DNA from: Mesaphorura yosii
Taxonomy: Eukaryota > Arthropoda > Collembola > Poduromorpha > Tullbergiidae
NCBI GenBank assembly: GCA_009869945.1
Contig: WIXG01000279.1
Location: 42,577 to 106,576 of the forward strand
Direction: 5' to 3'
Length of the DNA: 64,000 bases
Shown here: positions 48,838 through 61,416 of the stretch, one piece after another
How the letters are laid out: each line of letters begins with the position of its first letter
Position numbering within the stretch: position 1 is the stretch's first letter
The notes under the pieces: model-generated
Told to the model about the DNA's origin: nothing
Database searches by the model: none
The model's input: only the letters and a program-made list of their open reading frames with translations
Made by a program: the position numbers and the translations under genes

Positions 48838-51800
48838 TTAATAAACTTGTCTGTTGACATGTGTAGTTTTGATCCCAGAAAGTGACTCTGATGATGGACT
48901 AATTCCAGCTATGGTCAACTCGACAGGTTGATCTTCTTTGACTTCCAGACCGCTATTTTTGATCCCATAATTGAAGTACATTATCAAACCTGTGAAAAAT
49001 CAAATAGTTCAATAGAATTTCAATTCTGGCATCAATTTACTGGAATCTCATCACGAAAGTTACCTAGTATCATCCAAATGGTGAACCTCACCAGAGTCAG
49101 AACTGATAATTTAAGAATAAGATAAAAATTGACCATAACGGCTATCGCCGGAACAAATGGAAGTCCAGGAGTCATGAATAACAACGTTTTACTGTAAAAG
49201 TTAAAATCAATTAAGTTTTGTAATGTAAACAAAAATAAAACAATCTCATACGCTTGTAAACACAAATTGGAAAGACATGACTTACTTATTTTGGGGTTTC
49301 CTTGAAATCACAATCAGCACGAAAACAATTCCAAAGAATAACAACACAAGGAGAAATTGGCCCAAGCTTGCCCCAAAGCCCGTGCTTCCAACAACCGAGG
49401 CCAGGAGAATATCGAAGAAAAATATTTGAAGAAACAATATCCCAACTAATTTCGTGACGATTTTTCCTGTCGCTTCCGTGGCTGGTCCAGGTTCCCTCCA
49501 GGGGAAAAGCTTTGGAAACAAGTATTGAATGACCCTGTAGCATAAATTAATCAGTCACTTAATTGAAAGTAAGCTTAAAATGACGATTATGCTGCAGCAT
49601 TGCCTGAAGTGGAAACTGACCTCATTTGTGATTCCCACTTGCTCATTCTCGGAGAGGATGTGGCATGCACCGACCCGTAGTAACGAGATTCGTTTCTGTC
49701 TGCGACAAGAAAGGCATCATCGGCCTCGGTATCGCCGATCGTGTCAGTATCGTCGGAGTCTGGAGAGGTTCTACTTGTCACTTTGCGCACAAGAATCGGA
49801 GGATCACTGGATCCATTATTCTGGAACTGTTGTCCCAACCCCAACGAAAGACTCATGCGCGGTGTGTGGCTCATTGCCGGATTATTGTAACCGCGGTACG
49901 GGTCCTGCCCTGCGAAGAGTGATGTGCCATAGTCTTTCGTGGGAGATCCTGCAACGGGTGTTCCTGGAATCGGAGTGCGCAATGACTCAGGCAGGAGATC
50001 GATGAGAGTTGTTGACGTGGGTTGGTAGCGAAGCAAAAGAACACAAGATGAGACTAAGGTGTACGCCAGAAGAGTTCCTGCAAGCCCAAAGACAAGTATT
50101 TCTTCAGTGTCTTGCAAGCATTGCGGCTTGTTAGAAATGAAATTAGTTTTCACCGATGGACATCATCTCCACCAGAACTTCCAGCTTAATGATGAGAGCG
50201 GCAAATGCAGCAAACACTCCGAGAACGACCGTCGCAATTGCTGGCGTTCCTGTTATTTGCCATACTTCCGAAAGCCACCTGCAATATTCACCGGTCTCAA
50301 GCTATATGTGATAAGGTCAAATATTTGTTTAGACTCTACTTACTGAAAGATGAGACCATCTTTCGCCATCGCGTACACGATTCTTGGCATGGGAAACATG
50401 CTTCCGAACATTGAGACTGTGAGGCCTTTGAAAGAATTCAGAGAACAATGAGCGCATTTTGAGTTATCAATCCAGTGAAGTGTTGCACATCAAAAACTAA
50501 CCAGCGAGTGCGCCAATGGCTACAACGTACTGACACTTCGGAGCGCCAACTTGACCAAACATTTCTACAATAAATGATAGTATTGAGTAATTGCAGATGG
50601 GTAAAAAGCACTACTACGTCAATTACTGTCAACTACGGACATGACAAGAGTTTAACTGTCAACAATCATACAGCTGTGCCACAAGAAATGCCATCTACAT
50701 GATCCACTGCGCTATGTGCAAAGAACAGGGCACCTACGCCAACCATGTGGGATCGGCATAAAAATAAGAATGACCGTGTACGTTCTCATCTGAGTCCATG
50801 AAAATCGCACAAAGACATCAGTGGGCAGAAACACTCATTGGAGGAGATTGAAACATTCATCGAGAACCGATCTGACCCTGGACAATTTCGTCGTGACTCA
50901 CATGTACATTTTGGATACGAAAGTCAAAGGAAGACAAATTCTCAGGCTTACAGTATTGGAGAAACTTGAAGCTGATGTCTGAGGGCAGGTGGCAAGAACC
51001 GTCGAGGACAAGTCTAAACGTTTGACCAGTTCCTACGACTACACAGGATTGGGAAGAGGAGGCCTATACGCGTTTGATGGATAATCTTGCAGACTCATTC
51101 GCAATACTGATTCACACAAAGAGGCGTCAAGGAAGAATTCGCCTCACAAAGTGCTTCATTGTTTTCTCGAATTGTTTACTGTTACTACTTACTAAACCGC
51201 TTACCCTTACTTATAATCCTAACCTAATGTTTTAGCTGAATAAGTGTCTAAATGTTTTCATACTACGTGATCCCGGGGTAATTCATATGGATAAATAAAG
51301 CTTTACTTACCGACAAGGCCCGAATCTACAACTATCTCATCGTATGGAACTAAAGTTAAAATAAAACACTATGTCACTACAAAGCATCATGGCCCAGGCC
51401 CAAGCGAGCGAGAATTTTCTTGAGCATGTGACTAGACGTTGTCGTGTTAGGTCGGACTTACCAACTAGCGTTAAAATCATGGAAGATGTGACGTACGCTA
51501 CCAAAATGATTGCCAAACTAGAGACAATTGCAAGTGGAATGGATTTCTTGGGGTTGACTGCCTCCTCGCCCGTTGTGGCGATTATGTCGAACCCAATAAA
51601 TGCATAGAAACATGTTGCCGCACCAGACAGCACCTACAGTAATGTAAATGATAGTCACATACTGAACGCACGAGAAGTGGCAGGGCGGTGCCTATTTTCA
51701 ATGTGTCTAAGCTTACACCAGAGAATCCGTTTGGTAGAAATCCTCCAGACTCACTCCAATTCGCGAAATCAATATAAAATAGCCCCGCAATCATAATGAA

Positions 51801-53156
51801 GACCCAAGCGCCCAAATTAATGACGTTGAGGACATTATTAAACAACAATGACTTCTGAACTCCTGCTATCAGAACCTGAAAGAACAATTTACGAATTTAG
51901 TGTCTTCTACATTGTGGCAGGCAGCAGGATACTTAGAACAGAGCCGTAACTTACCACCATCATACAGATTGTTATCCCGAATGCCAGCACGTCAGGTGGT
52001 CTGCCTATTCGCAAAAAACATATACGAGTTAAACGAAATTAGCCACTGGCGAACGTCCGATGGCCAGCGTATTTCAACGGAACCTGCGATTGTTCCTAAC
52101 GACCCGGCCAATTTATCAGTGATAGCACCGGACGATATGGCATCAAAGCAAGCGCTGAGCGCACATGCGCAGGCTGACGTCCCAATTAAATATTCTAGAA
52201 CCATGTTCCATCCTATTACGAACGCAATGAACTCTCCCACGGTCACGTAAGAGTACATCTACATGGCAGAAAGAAAGAGAAAGAGAAGAGAAAGTGGTAA
52301 GAGTTTAGAAAAGATGAATCTTGTACAAGCAAATAAGCGCCAGCGCCAGGCATGGACTTACATAAGCCGATCCAGAAGTATGAGGAACTCTCACTGTAAG
52401 AGGTAAAATAAATTGGAAACGCAAACAATACATGCGCCTACATTAGAATAGATTGAATGGATTAATCGAATCATGCGCTGCGGTGTTTACATACCTCCGA
52501 ATTCGGCGTAGCAAGCACCTTTGAAAGTTAAGCAAAATGCGTATTAAACTCATGACAAGTAAAATTAAAATACAAAGCAAATTCAGAAAATTCCTTACCA
52601 GAGAAAATCGATGCGACGGCCGCAATTATGAACGAAAGAATAACACCGGGCCCAGCAACATTTCGGGCCACCATCCCAGACACCTAAATAACGGACAAAC
52701 AAAGTGAAGCAACAAATCAGGGATTATGAATCGTGATTCACGATAGCGCAGCAAAGCAGTTCAGTGAAAGTTTCTAACGTACCAGATACATTCCCGTCCC
52801 GACGCAGCTTCCCACGCCCAGCGATGTTAGGTCCAACGTTGTCAAACATTTCTAAAGTGACCACAAAATGATATGATAATTATCGATATACGTTCGTGAA
52901 CTTCAGATACAGCTCGGCATCATGTATCAGCTGCTCCAGAGAATTTGTTCATCATACAATGTTAAAGCCAAACAAGGTCTCATACCTTCAGCGATCCCTC
53001 CTTCCTGTCCCCGTGTATCGGATCCTCTTGCAGCGACGCAGGATTTTTTGTCCGGATGAGTTTGCCGAACAGAATGAGTGAATCTTGTCTTAATTTGTCC
53101 CGATCTGAGAATCTGGCAGGTATGTACTCGGCGAACCTTTCCAGCATTGCTTGCAT
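48838..53156 (-). CDS. SLC7A14-like (cationic amino-acid transporter family) membrane protein, 17 exons
   Basis: Exons on the reverse strand: 53156-52986, 52851-52783, 52683-52599, 52518-52495, 52393-52362, 52258-52084, 52004-51955, 51875-51717, 51633-51462, 51349-51311, 50564-50502, 50425-50344, 50278-50154, 50077-49621, 49534-49286, 49191-49064 and 48989-48838; 743 residues. Family signatures: [97 protein letters not shown] and [18 protein letters not shown]. Wording such as [20 protein letters not shown] and [20 protein letters not shown] is closest, from memory, to SLC7A14 and SLC7A4 rather than the classical arginine carriers. About 14 membrane segments are expected, with a Ser/Thr/Asp-rich loop between TM11 and TM12 (exon 14). 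Vertebrate SLC7A14 is reported as lysosomal; location here is inferred only. Two exons are tiny (24 and 32 bases). Intron 6 has a GCAG|GTTCCG donor and intron 11 a GTTAGT donor. Confidence 0.92.
50565..51310 (-). other. Long intron 10 of the SLC7A14-like gene
   Basis: 746 bases, against roughly 50-150 for most of its neighbours. About 500 bases of it look like decayed coding sequence on the opposite strand (see the mobile-element entry). Confidence 0.8.
50670..51130 (+). mobile_element. Possible decayed retroelement-like coding relic
   Basis: On the plus strand, antisense to the host gene, a frame from about 50687 reads [18 protein letters not shown] before stops. Further pieces in shifted frames resemble R..SHLS and a Ser/Asp/His-rich stretch. 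The IYMIHC..C pattern recalls GIY-YIG endonuclease domains such as those of Penelope-like retroelements, where N-V-I-Y-x-I-x-C-x-x-C is typical. Multiple stops and frame breaks mean it is not functional. No terminal repeats or target-site duplications were identified. The family assignment is a guess from pattern memory. Confidence 0.3.
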
Positions 53157-55905
53157 TTTCCCAGAAGAAGGCAGCTAGCAGCTTGACTTGGGATTGGAGT
53201 TTTGAACAGAGCTAGTCAGGCAACTAGTGGATTTTCTCGATTGTATTAGATCCGTGTCTGCTCCTACTCTAAATAACTCCACTACAATAGATCGATGTAC
53301 GGGAAATTCGGCACTGCTATCTCATCTATCTTGGAAATGTCATGGTTTTCTGGCATTGATACATGCTGTTGCTGCATTTGGGAGGCGATCTCCTGGATCT
53401 TCTCTCATGTTTGACGCATCTCCTTTCCTCGTACGCTTACGGAATTACGAAGCAAAAGGCAGCCCAGCAGTTGTGTCCACCTTTCTCCTGTCCTGATTTT
53501 TGAAGTACCGTGGTGGAGATGGTAGTTTAAGCGAAAGTGAAGCTCTCCATTGAGCTCTCTCACATTAATTGCATAGCATTTCGTTTCGCGCAGCACATCA
53601 GTCCTTTGTGTGCAATAAAAAGCAAAAAAGCTATTCACAGGCTACGAGCGAGTAAGTGGATAAAAGGAAAAGTGTGTTTAACGATCGTGTAAATAAAAAG
53701 GATCGTTTCAAGTTCCAGAGAGATCCAAGCGACGAAGCGACAGAGAGTTGAGTATACATTTGCACTTGCACTGACACTGCGGAAACTTGGAAACTTGAAG
53801 CGAGCGAAAATTTTGCAAAGTCAAAACTGTGAATAAGTCCAACAACTCGAAATTCAACGTACAAAGTTTGATTAGTTCTGTTTACGTTTTCAGCTCTTCG
53901 CGTTCATTTGAAAATTGAAATTTCTGTAAGTGGGCAGGCTTACAGAAACGAGTGCTTATGCGAGCTTATGATGAACGAGTGCTCCTAAACAGTTTACTGA
54001 CATGACTGATATTCGTGGTAGATGATAACTGACAGATTCTTCGTGTTCGTTTTGCTCTGTCCAACTTCCCAACTGTTGCTTCTTCGTCCTACGACAGTGC
54101 TCAGTCCTCAGCAGAATTCGTGCCTGCTGCTTGTGATATGATCTATTCTTCGCCAGTTCCTCGCTAACTGATAATAAAACTACGTGTTTCTTACTGTAAA
54201 CTAATTAAATCCGCGTCTAGACCTACTGATACTCTGTCACTGCATGCACTACAGCACCTAGCACCTGTCTACAAACTGAACTATACCACAATAGACTCTT
54301 GTGGTCTGTACGTCTGCAAAAGGAGAGTTCAGTCGAGCAACTGAAGGAAGGAATGTGAAATTTGAGTTTATGGTCTGAGGAGAGAATAAAAGAGAAAGTA
54401 GAAAGTAGAGTGAAAGCATTCCAGCATCGCTGCTTCGAGCATTCGAGTAGAGCCAAGCCAGGCCAAGCCATGCCACTCTGGCTGAAAGCAGTCGACTGTC
54501 GAGTCTAGTTTATTGCAAGACAAATGACGTCATAATCCACACCCTCGGCTGGCTCGTTTGGAGCGAGCTCGTGCTCGATACTCAGCCACGGCCGCCGCCA
54601 GTTGAGTGAGCTTGAGCTCAGCAGCGGATGTCTCCAGCCACAGCCACAGCTACGGCCACGATGCGCTGCCGTGAACAGCAACCAGCAACAGCCTGAATGA
54701 ATGCTGAGTGGTTCAATGAGAGCACTGAAAGAGCCCAGCGTCTCTGCCGCTGTCGCTGTCGTAGAATGATAATGATTGCATTACCACGTCCCTCGCGTCT
54801 GATTCGCGAATTCGCAATTCGTATTCGTAATTCACATCTGCACTCTAATGTAATTTAAACGTTGGAAGTTGCTGTGTGGAAGGAAATATTTATCGTTTGC
54901 TCACCAAGGGAAAGGCATATGGCATTACATATTTTCATTTTAATAAAGATGGTATGATGATGAAGATGATGGGCTTTCTTCGTGATGACCGCCTGCTTCT
55001 GCTCATCAGAGGAGAACAGGCAAAAAAGTAAAACATGAAGTGACAGCGTGCGCCGTGTGCGTGGACAGACAGCTAAGCAGACACCAAGACAAGAAAACGT
55101 GAGCGTGACGGTGCTGTTCCTCTACCTCCGAATTGCTGGAAAGCTTCATTTCTACTCGGTACAGGAACTTCAGAAACGAATTACATAGAAAACAGTTTAG
55201 GAGTTTGCATTCTGGTGTTTACTGTTTGCTGCGTCGTATTTGTTCTGTTCTGTGATGTAGACTTTATGTGGGTGTTTGTTCCTTCCTGTAATGCTTCTGA
55301 GCTATGAGGGAGTGATTGAATGAGGTGTAGGTGGATTTGAAAAGGCTGATGATAATGATATCTCCTTTCTTCGCCCTTTCTCCACTTTTCACTTCACCCA
55401 CGTCCGCGTTCGCGTCTGGGCTGAGGAATTTGCTTGATTGAGTTTCTGGCTTTTCTCCGAACAAAGCAGAGCACGCACGGCATTCAACAAGCATGAGCAA
55501 AAGCAGCTGCTTTCGTGTTGTCTTGTCTTGTATGCTTGTACTTGAAGAATCAAAGAGATCGGTGTGGTCATTGGTTGAGTGCTGAGAGGAATTCACTGAG
55601 CTGAATGCTGAAAAGCTGAATTGCATACTTTGCTCACAGAATGCTGAATGCGGTCATTTAAAATGCGATGCGGTATGAAAATGAGAGTAATACTCTTGCC
55701 CTTGATTTGATGTGAAAGTAGTGCATAAAATTCCCCCGAGTCGAGAGTGCAATTAAAACAATCTCTTCACCTCTGCGGCGTGGCGACGGACGGCACGCCA
55801 TAAGAATACTTTGCTTTAATGGTAATTCTTCTTCACGTGACCGCAAAGGTAAATGTGAACTTAGAGCCTAAAGCCAAGACACATTCTCTCATAAGACGTG
55901 TAAAA

Positions 55906-55921
55906 CAGTGCAGTGCAGTGC
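55906..55921. repeat. Pentamer array (CAGTG)n
   Basis: CAGTGCAGTGCAGTGC, three units. Same word as the array at 24017 within the Patched-related intron. Confidence 0.7.
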
Positions 55922-58900
55922 TTTTCATTTTCAATACACGGAAAGGAAATTCCAAGACCTTTTTAACTTTTATAATCTTTAACCTTGAGTCAGGTCAGCT
56001 TCGGCAAGGCACGGCAAGGCAGGAGTTTCTGGAACTTTTGCCTTTGCCTGGATACCGATGGGAAAAGGTCCGGTTTGGCCAAACCACACACTGAATCGTA
56101 CCAAACCTTATTTTTCGAGACACATAATGCATTGTTCATTGTAAAGTAGGACATGATGAAATTTTTCATTCAAGTTCAGATTCTGCATTCTGCAGGTGGA
56201 TGAACCACCTCACAACCTGTTCCAGGTGCATTCTACAGGGCAATTACAGTACGGGAAGGGATTAGGCTTACTAAGCAAGCACCGTGTTTCATGTGTGCGT
56301 GCACTGCACATAAAACACTGCCTGGCGATGTCCGTCCACGTCCACGAAGAGGGTGAAAAATTCAAGGTACACGAACTGCACGCGGATTCTTAATAGTAGA
56401 CGCTGCAACCTTAACAAAACCAAAGCCAAAGCCAAGAAGTACAATACAATGGCTAATGGTAAAAGGGTGTAATGTTATTTGGTTATGTTCTGAGTAGCCT
56501 TTATTAAAGCTGCTTGCATTGTTTGGCCGCTGGCTCATACGAAGAATGGAAGAATAGACTTAACTAAAGCTAAGGTACCAGAGGCTTATGGCTTAGCAGG
56601 CTTGGGGAGAAAATTGAACGAACTCGTCGCATTGCAGCCTGCAGTGGAGTGGCAGTAACAGTAACATTACCGTGGTCCGTGTAATTTAGAATTTATCATA
56701 CTCATCTTCGTACTCAGCCAAGCCAGTGCTCAGTTGTTATTGTCATTAAGCAGAAGCCAGAGCACAAGCTGAAGTTGCGCTGTTCGTGTACGTTACGGTT
56801 AAGTTAACACGGCGGAAGTAAGCAATAGCAACGTTTCTGTTTCTAGCATCCAATACAGACGCAGACGTGAAATAAACAACACAAATCACGATTTTGACCG
56901 AAGGAAGTGGAATCCAGCAGTGAACTACGATGACGACGGTACAAATGGTTTTAGCTTGTTGCTAGCGCCGGCGCCGCGTTTTCGTTCGTTGGACCCACTG
57001 TATTGGCAGCGATTCTTCATTCTTTCAAGGTTAGTGGAACCCTTAAATCAGGATCCACCCAATTTTTGTGACGGGAAGCAAATCACATGCGCATGCATTT
57101 CTTATCTGATTTTGTCAACTTGGCCTTGATTATTCTCGCAATTGCTCAAAAGATGATACAAACTCGTTTGCTCATTTGCTGATACTTCGTATCCTCATAC
57201 TTTGCGTCGCAGCTTCACTTGTAGTTTGTCACGGTCAGCTTGACTCGATTCAGCGATAGCAGTTTTCAATTCACAACTCGGCTGACTGACAGTGTTCAAG
57301 TGTCAACAAAGGCACGCGCTTCACGAGTCGTGTCCATTTTGTTGACGGTTGACGCTGACATCACACTGAATCTCTGTAGAGTGTGTTGGTTGCTCAGGCG
57401 CTAGGCTTTCTGACACTTGCAGAGCATTTAATTGGAGCATAATAATGAATCTGTCCCCTGTCACTCAAGCTCTCACTTAAGAAGCTGGCAGCAGTCGCAA
57501 ATTCAGGACGACTATACTGTTGCTGCTGCTGTTGGTTGTGCTCGTACACGGGTCAGTCCAACTTATGATAGAAATGCCTGCGAACCTTCTGTAATGTTCA
57601 TGCCATTTTTTTTGTCATTGCCTATTACCTTGCTTGGCCCGAGTTGAGACAGGGACACCGACAGAGACCACCTTATTGCTGCTTATTGCTGTATTGCTAT
57701 ATCGTTTAATTTAATTTAGTTAAAATGCAGTTAACTTCAATGCTCCATGTCTAGCGATAATTGTTGACATGATGAATCTGAATATTTTGTCAACTTTTCT
57801 GCGCTTCGTCGTCACTCGTCGTCTCGCACACGCCATGCCATGGCATTCGAAAGGTTGAACAGTCTGTAACAAGGCATTGCAGTGCGGCAGCAGCAGCCTG
57901 CACTGTAATTTAATTCTGGCAGACAAGTAGTCTTAATTTCGATTGTGACTTGCGAGTCAGAGTTCGTTCGAAGAAGAGCAAAACAGAGCATGGAAGTTAT
58001 CGCATGCAGCGTGCAGCCAAGTTACGTGAGGGATAATTATGTCTGCAAGTGAAGCAAACTAGCAAAAGCAAATTTTAAGAACAGGCAACAAAAGTCCAAG
58101 CCAAGCCAGGCCAAACTATGCGTCACTCGTGCGAGTGAGAAATAATTACAGTTTGTGTGTTTATTAATATCTAAATGGTGGGTTGAAATAATTATTATCG
58201 AAATGCTGCAAATGGCAATGACCAAATGGAATCGCGGCTTCGACATCGGTAATTTTGGTAAGAAATTTTCCTTCAGCTAACTTTGATAGCAGCTAAACTG
58301 CTGCACGTAAGTAGAAACAGAAACAACCAATGGGTTTATCGACAAGTCGTCAACGTTTCAGCGTCAGAGAGTCACTGTCAACATACAATTTTTAATTTGC
58401 TTGCAAAGCAAAAGCAATAAATTTAGGAATGCAATTAGTTTTGCTGTGCTGCGCGGACTTTTCCGACAGTCGACAGCCGTATTGCTGCTAATTTATTGGG
58501 TCGGATGTTTACTGTCGGCTGTGGGCTTTTTGAAAATATTATTGCGTTTAGTCGAAGTTCAATGCATGTGACCCTTTTTCCATAATAGCTGTGGAATTCT
58601 TTCATGTACTTTGGCGAATGTTTTCGCAATTTGCTAAAGAAAGGGCACGAGGCGCGAAATATTTGGACTCTTGTTACTTGTTAGGATTATTTCGTAATTC
58701 AGCGAGAAAACCCGGACTTACTCTTCAAAAATTAGTACGCAGCACAATCTTCGAGATGTGAGACAATTGTTTGGACTTCTGATGAGGAAATAGCAAATCT
58801 CGGCTCGAAGAATCTATGGGCAATTTATTACAGCTAATTACAGGGAAGCAAGGGGAAGTATTACAAGAAAACCATAAAAGTGTGGTTGTAAACCTAATAT

Positions 58901-59248
58901 TACCATTGCTTTTGCTGCAATGCAATACAGTGCAACATATACAAACTGAACATGCTCTGAATTAATCAATTAAGTTTCGTGTGCTATATTGCTGCTGCAT
59001 TGCATTGTGTTGTTTGTGATTAAATTACAAGCCAGACTACAAACAATGCATTAAGCTGTGCCATGCCTCGTGTAATGCAATGCAAAAGCGTTTGTTCTGT
59101 TCAGAGAAATCATAGCACGGAACAATTGAGGTATTCAGACCGCAGCTTCAGCTTCCTCTTCCATCTCCCTTAGCCTCAGCAATAAAAAAAAGCACGCAGC
59201 ACTAACAAAGTTCCGGCCCTACACTAATATTCTGGCCACAATTTCTTG

Positions 59249-59273
59249 GCTGCTGCGCTGCTGCGCTGCTGCG
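59249..59273. repeat. Three-fold 8-bp tandem repeat (GCTGCTGC)n
   Basis: Three copies of GCTGCTGC in tandem plus one base. A small expandable microsatellite in non-coding DNA. Confidence 0.7.
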
Positions 59274-59414
59274 TCTGAAACAAATAAATCAATTTACTGA
59301 ATAAGAATTTATAAGGCTTGAAGTAGGTTGAGAAAATTGGAATCTGTTCATTTCCATTAATAAATGGTTGACCAATTCCACCTTGTTTAAAGTGACCGGA
59401 CTTGGCGTCGCGAG

Positions 59415-59429
59415 AAGGCAAGGCAAGGC
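59415..59429. repeat. Pentamer array (AAGGC)3
   Basis: Three exact units, followed by a GAAAAGG variant. Confidence 0.7.
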
Positions 59430-61225
59430 GAAAAGAGGCGATGACGATGCACAGATGATTGATTTGATTTGGCACTTGCGATTCGCATTCGGCAGAAATT
59501 TTGACCTGAAACATTACGCTGAATTATATAATTTAATTTAATTATGAGCAACGAATTACGACGACGACGAGTCGTATTCCACTCAATTATTACGAGTTGA
59601 ACATAATTCATTTGCCCCTGAGACGTGGTTATCCAAGTGCGAAGTTCATTGATTGATTGATCAATTTTTAAACTTGGACTTATTAGCAGTTAGCAGTGAT
59701 TTATATTATTTTAGTAGCGTCTCTGTTGATGTTAGTCGTAGTTTACGGGTCACAGCGCGTGTACACGTGTCAAAAAATTTCCATCCGTAAATATTTTTGC
59801 TTCTCGAGTGAGTGACCTTCAATAATTCCAATAATTTACAGAATCAAAGCCTTCAATCAACAAACATAATACATAAACTTATTTTGACAGCTTCCAATTT
59901 CTCTGTCAGTTGGAAAGCCGCCGTCGCGTTGTTTTGCTTTAAAAAGAGAAACCCTTGTGTCATCACGTTGCCAGCCACGCCAAGTCTACATGCAAGCATC
60001 ATGCATCAATTCAAAATGCACCGCATTTAAAATTTAACTACCATTTCTTTGCTTTGTTTTTGTTTTATGAGTTCTTTTACATTCTTCAAGACATAAACTA
60101 ATAACTAATCAAGTAATCGTGTTGATATGCACGAAATGTCGTATGATACAGTGAAATGCTGAAACGAATGAACGCGAATTGCGAATTGCGAATGTACACC
60201 AAGAACAAGTTTTGTTCAAAGGCCAAAGGCAGTCGTGTCGGCCGAGTCTTTAATCCTTTGAACTCACAATGTCAGCATCTCTGGTCGTTTAATTGCTAAT
60301 TCCACTGATGTATGTATTTTATGTGTTAATTGTAGGTCTCTAGTAAGTGGACCGGAAGACCCAGCGACTGCAAGTCTCTTCTGCCGTGATTACCGAGTCG
60401 CTGCGCTAAAGTTGAGCTCAGAATTTCACAAATTACATCGCGAAATATGAAGACAAAGACGTGAAGCGTGGAAAAGGCAAGAAAAATGGAATCGGAAGGA
60501 AGCAATTCATTCAACAAGTGCAATCATAAGCTCATAAAATTATTCTGACAACCTGCTTGACCAGTCGTCGCCGTCACCAACGAAGACGAAGAGACTCTTC
60601 GTCAGTGCAGCAGTTTTCGTTTACAGTTTTCTCTCCGTACTCCGTGCCTGCATTTACATTTCGTGTCCCTACCTTTGACTCTGCCTCTGCCTTTCTCATG
60701 CTCGATGCTGACTGAAGAACTCACTAATTCACAATATGACTGCTGATTGTAGGGTTTTCTACAATAATTCAAAAAAGTGAAGTGTCTACCTGCAAGACAC
60801 GACGCTGAATGCAAATGCAAACGCAAATTCGCCGTCACCGTCATTCAAAGGTGCTTGACTCGTTGGTGTGGAACGAAGAACGATTACGAGTACGATTTCT
60901 ACGACAATTTGATGGTCGACGGACGAATTAACGAGTAACGACTCTTGTTAAGCAATGCGTCAATGCGTAAAGTAATCACCATCAAATTCATGTGTTTGTG
61001 TTTTGAAACTGAAAGTGTCATCAATTTCACCGTGTGCCGTGCCGTGCGGTGAATTGCAGTGCGTGGCCGGCCGCCATCTGGCCATGGATTTCTTTTTAAT
61101 TGCGGACGCCATGTGGTGAAATATACTTCTAGCTTTACGGACTTCAAGCCTTCGTTTTGTCACGTATTTCGTTACTTTGTGCCTATCTGCTGTGAGTGGT
61201 GACTGACCAATTTAATTTGGTGCAG

Positions 61226-61416
61226 TCGCCTTCACAAAAATCCGTCAAAATTTTCTGCCTACGGAAAAAGAAGCTTTGGGGACCATCGTCCCATGGTTCC
61301 CGGGGGCTTCTGGGCGGACGAAGTGTATCTCTCTCCAATATCATTGCCGAGTCTAGTCACCAGGGCCAAGGCCAAGGCCAAAACGGACACGGAGGATCCA
61401 CGTCTCAAGGAGACAA
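61226..61416 (+). CDS. Candidate internal or 5' exon of an unidentified gene continuing to the right
   Basis: Bounded by an acceptor-like TTTAATTTGGTGCAG and a strong donor, GACAA|GTAAGTG. The open frame in phase with both reads SPSQKSVKIFCLRKKKLW, then a Gly/Ser stretch with RGLLGGRSVSLSNIIAES, then a Gln/Gly/His-rich end containing three GQ repeats from a (GGCCAA)3 tract. The base composition is clearly richer in GC than the surrounding DNA. The frame stays open upstream to about 61196. No family was recognised. Partner exons are not visible in the remaining 2.6 kb, which would then be intron. A second frame of the same stretch is also open, so the reading frame is not secure. Confidence 0.35.

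Larger units (their letters stand above)
53157..61225. other. 8-kb gene-poor region
   Basis: No exon run, domain or RNA gene recognised. It should contain the promoter of the SLC7A14-like gene at its left end. Repeats include (CAGTG)n at 55906-55921, GGCAAGGCAC-type units near 56006, a three-fold 8-bp repeat at 59249-59273 and (AAGGC)3 at 59415-59429. Confidence 0.5.

Noticed and set aside
52005-52083. Apparent stop or frame break in the SLC7A14-like protein near VEIRWPSD
   Set aside because: A 79-base intron with GCAG|GTTCCG donor and GCGAATAG acceptor restores the frame; an alternative 50-base intron starting GTTCGC is out of phase.
52266-52292. Purine-rich AGAAAGAGAAAG tract
   Set aside because: On the coding strand it is simply a polypyrimidine tract inside an SLC7A14-like intron.
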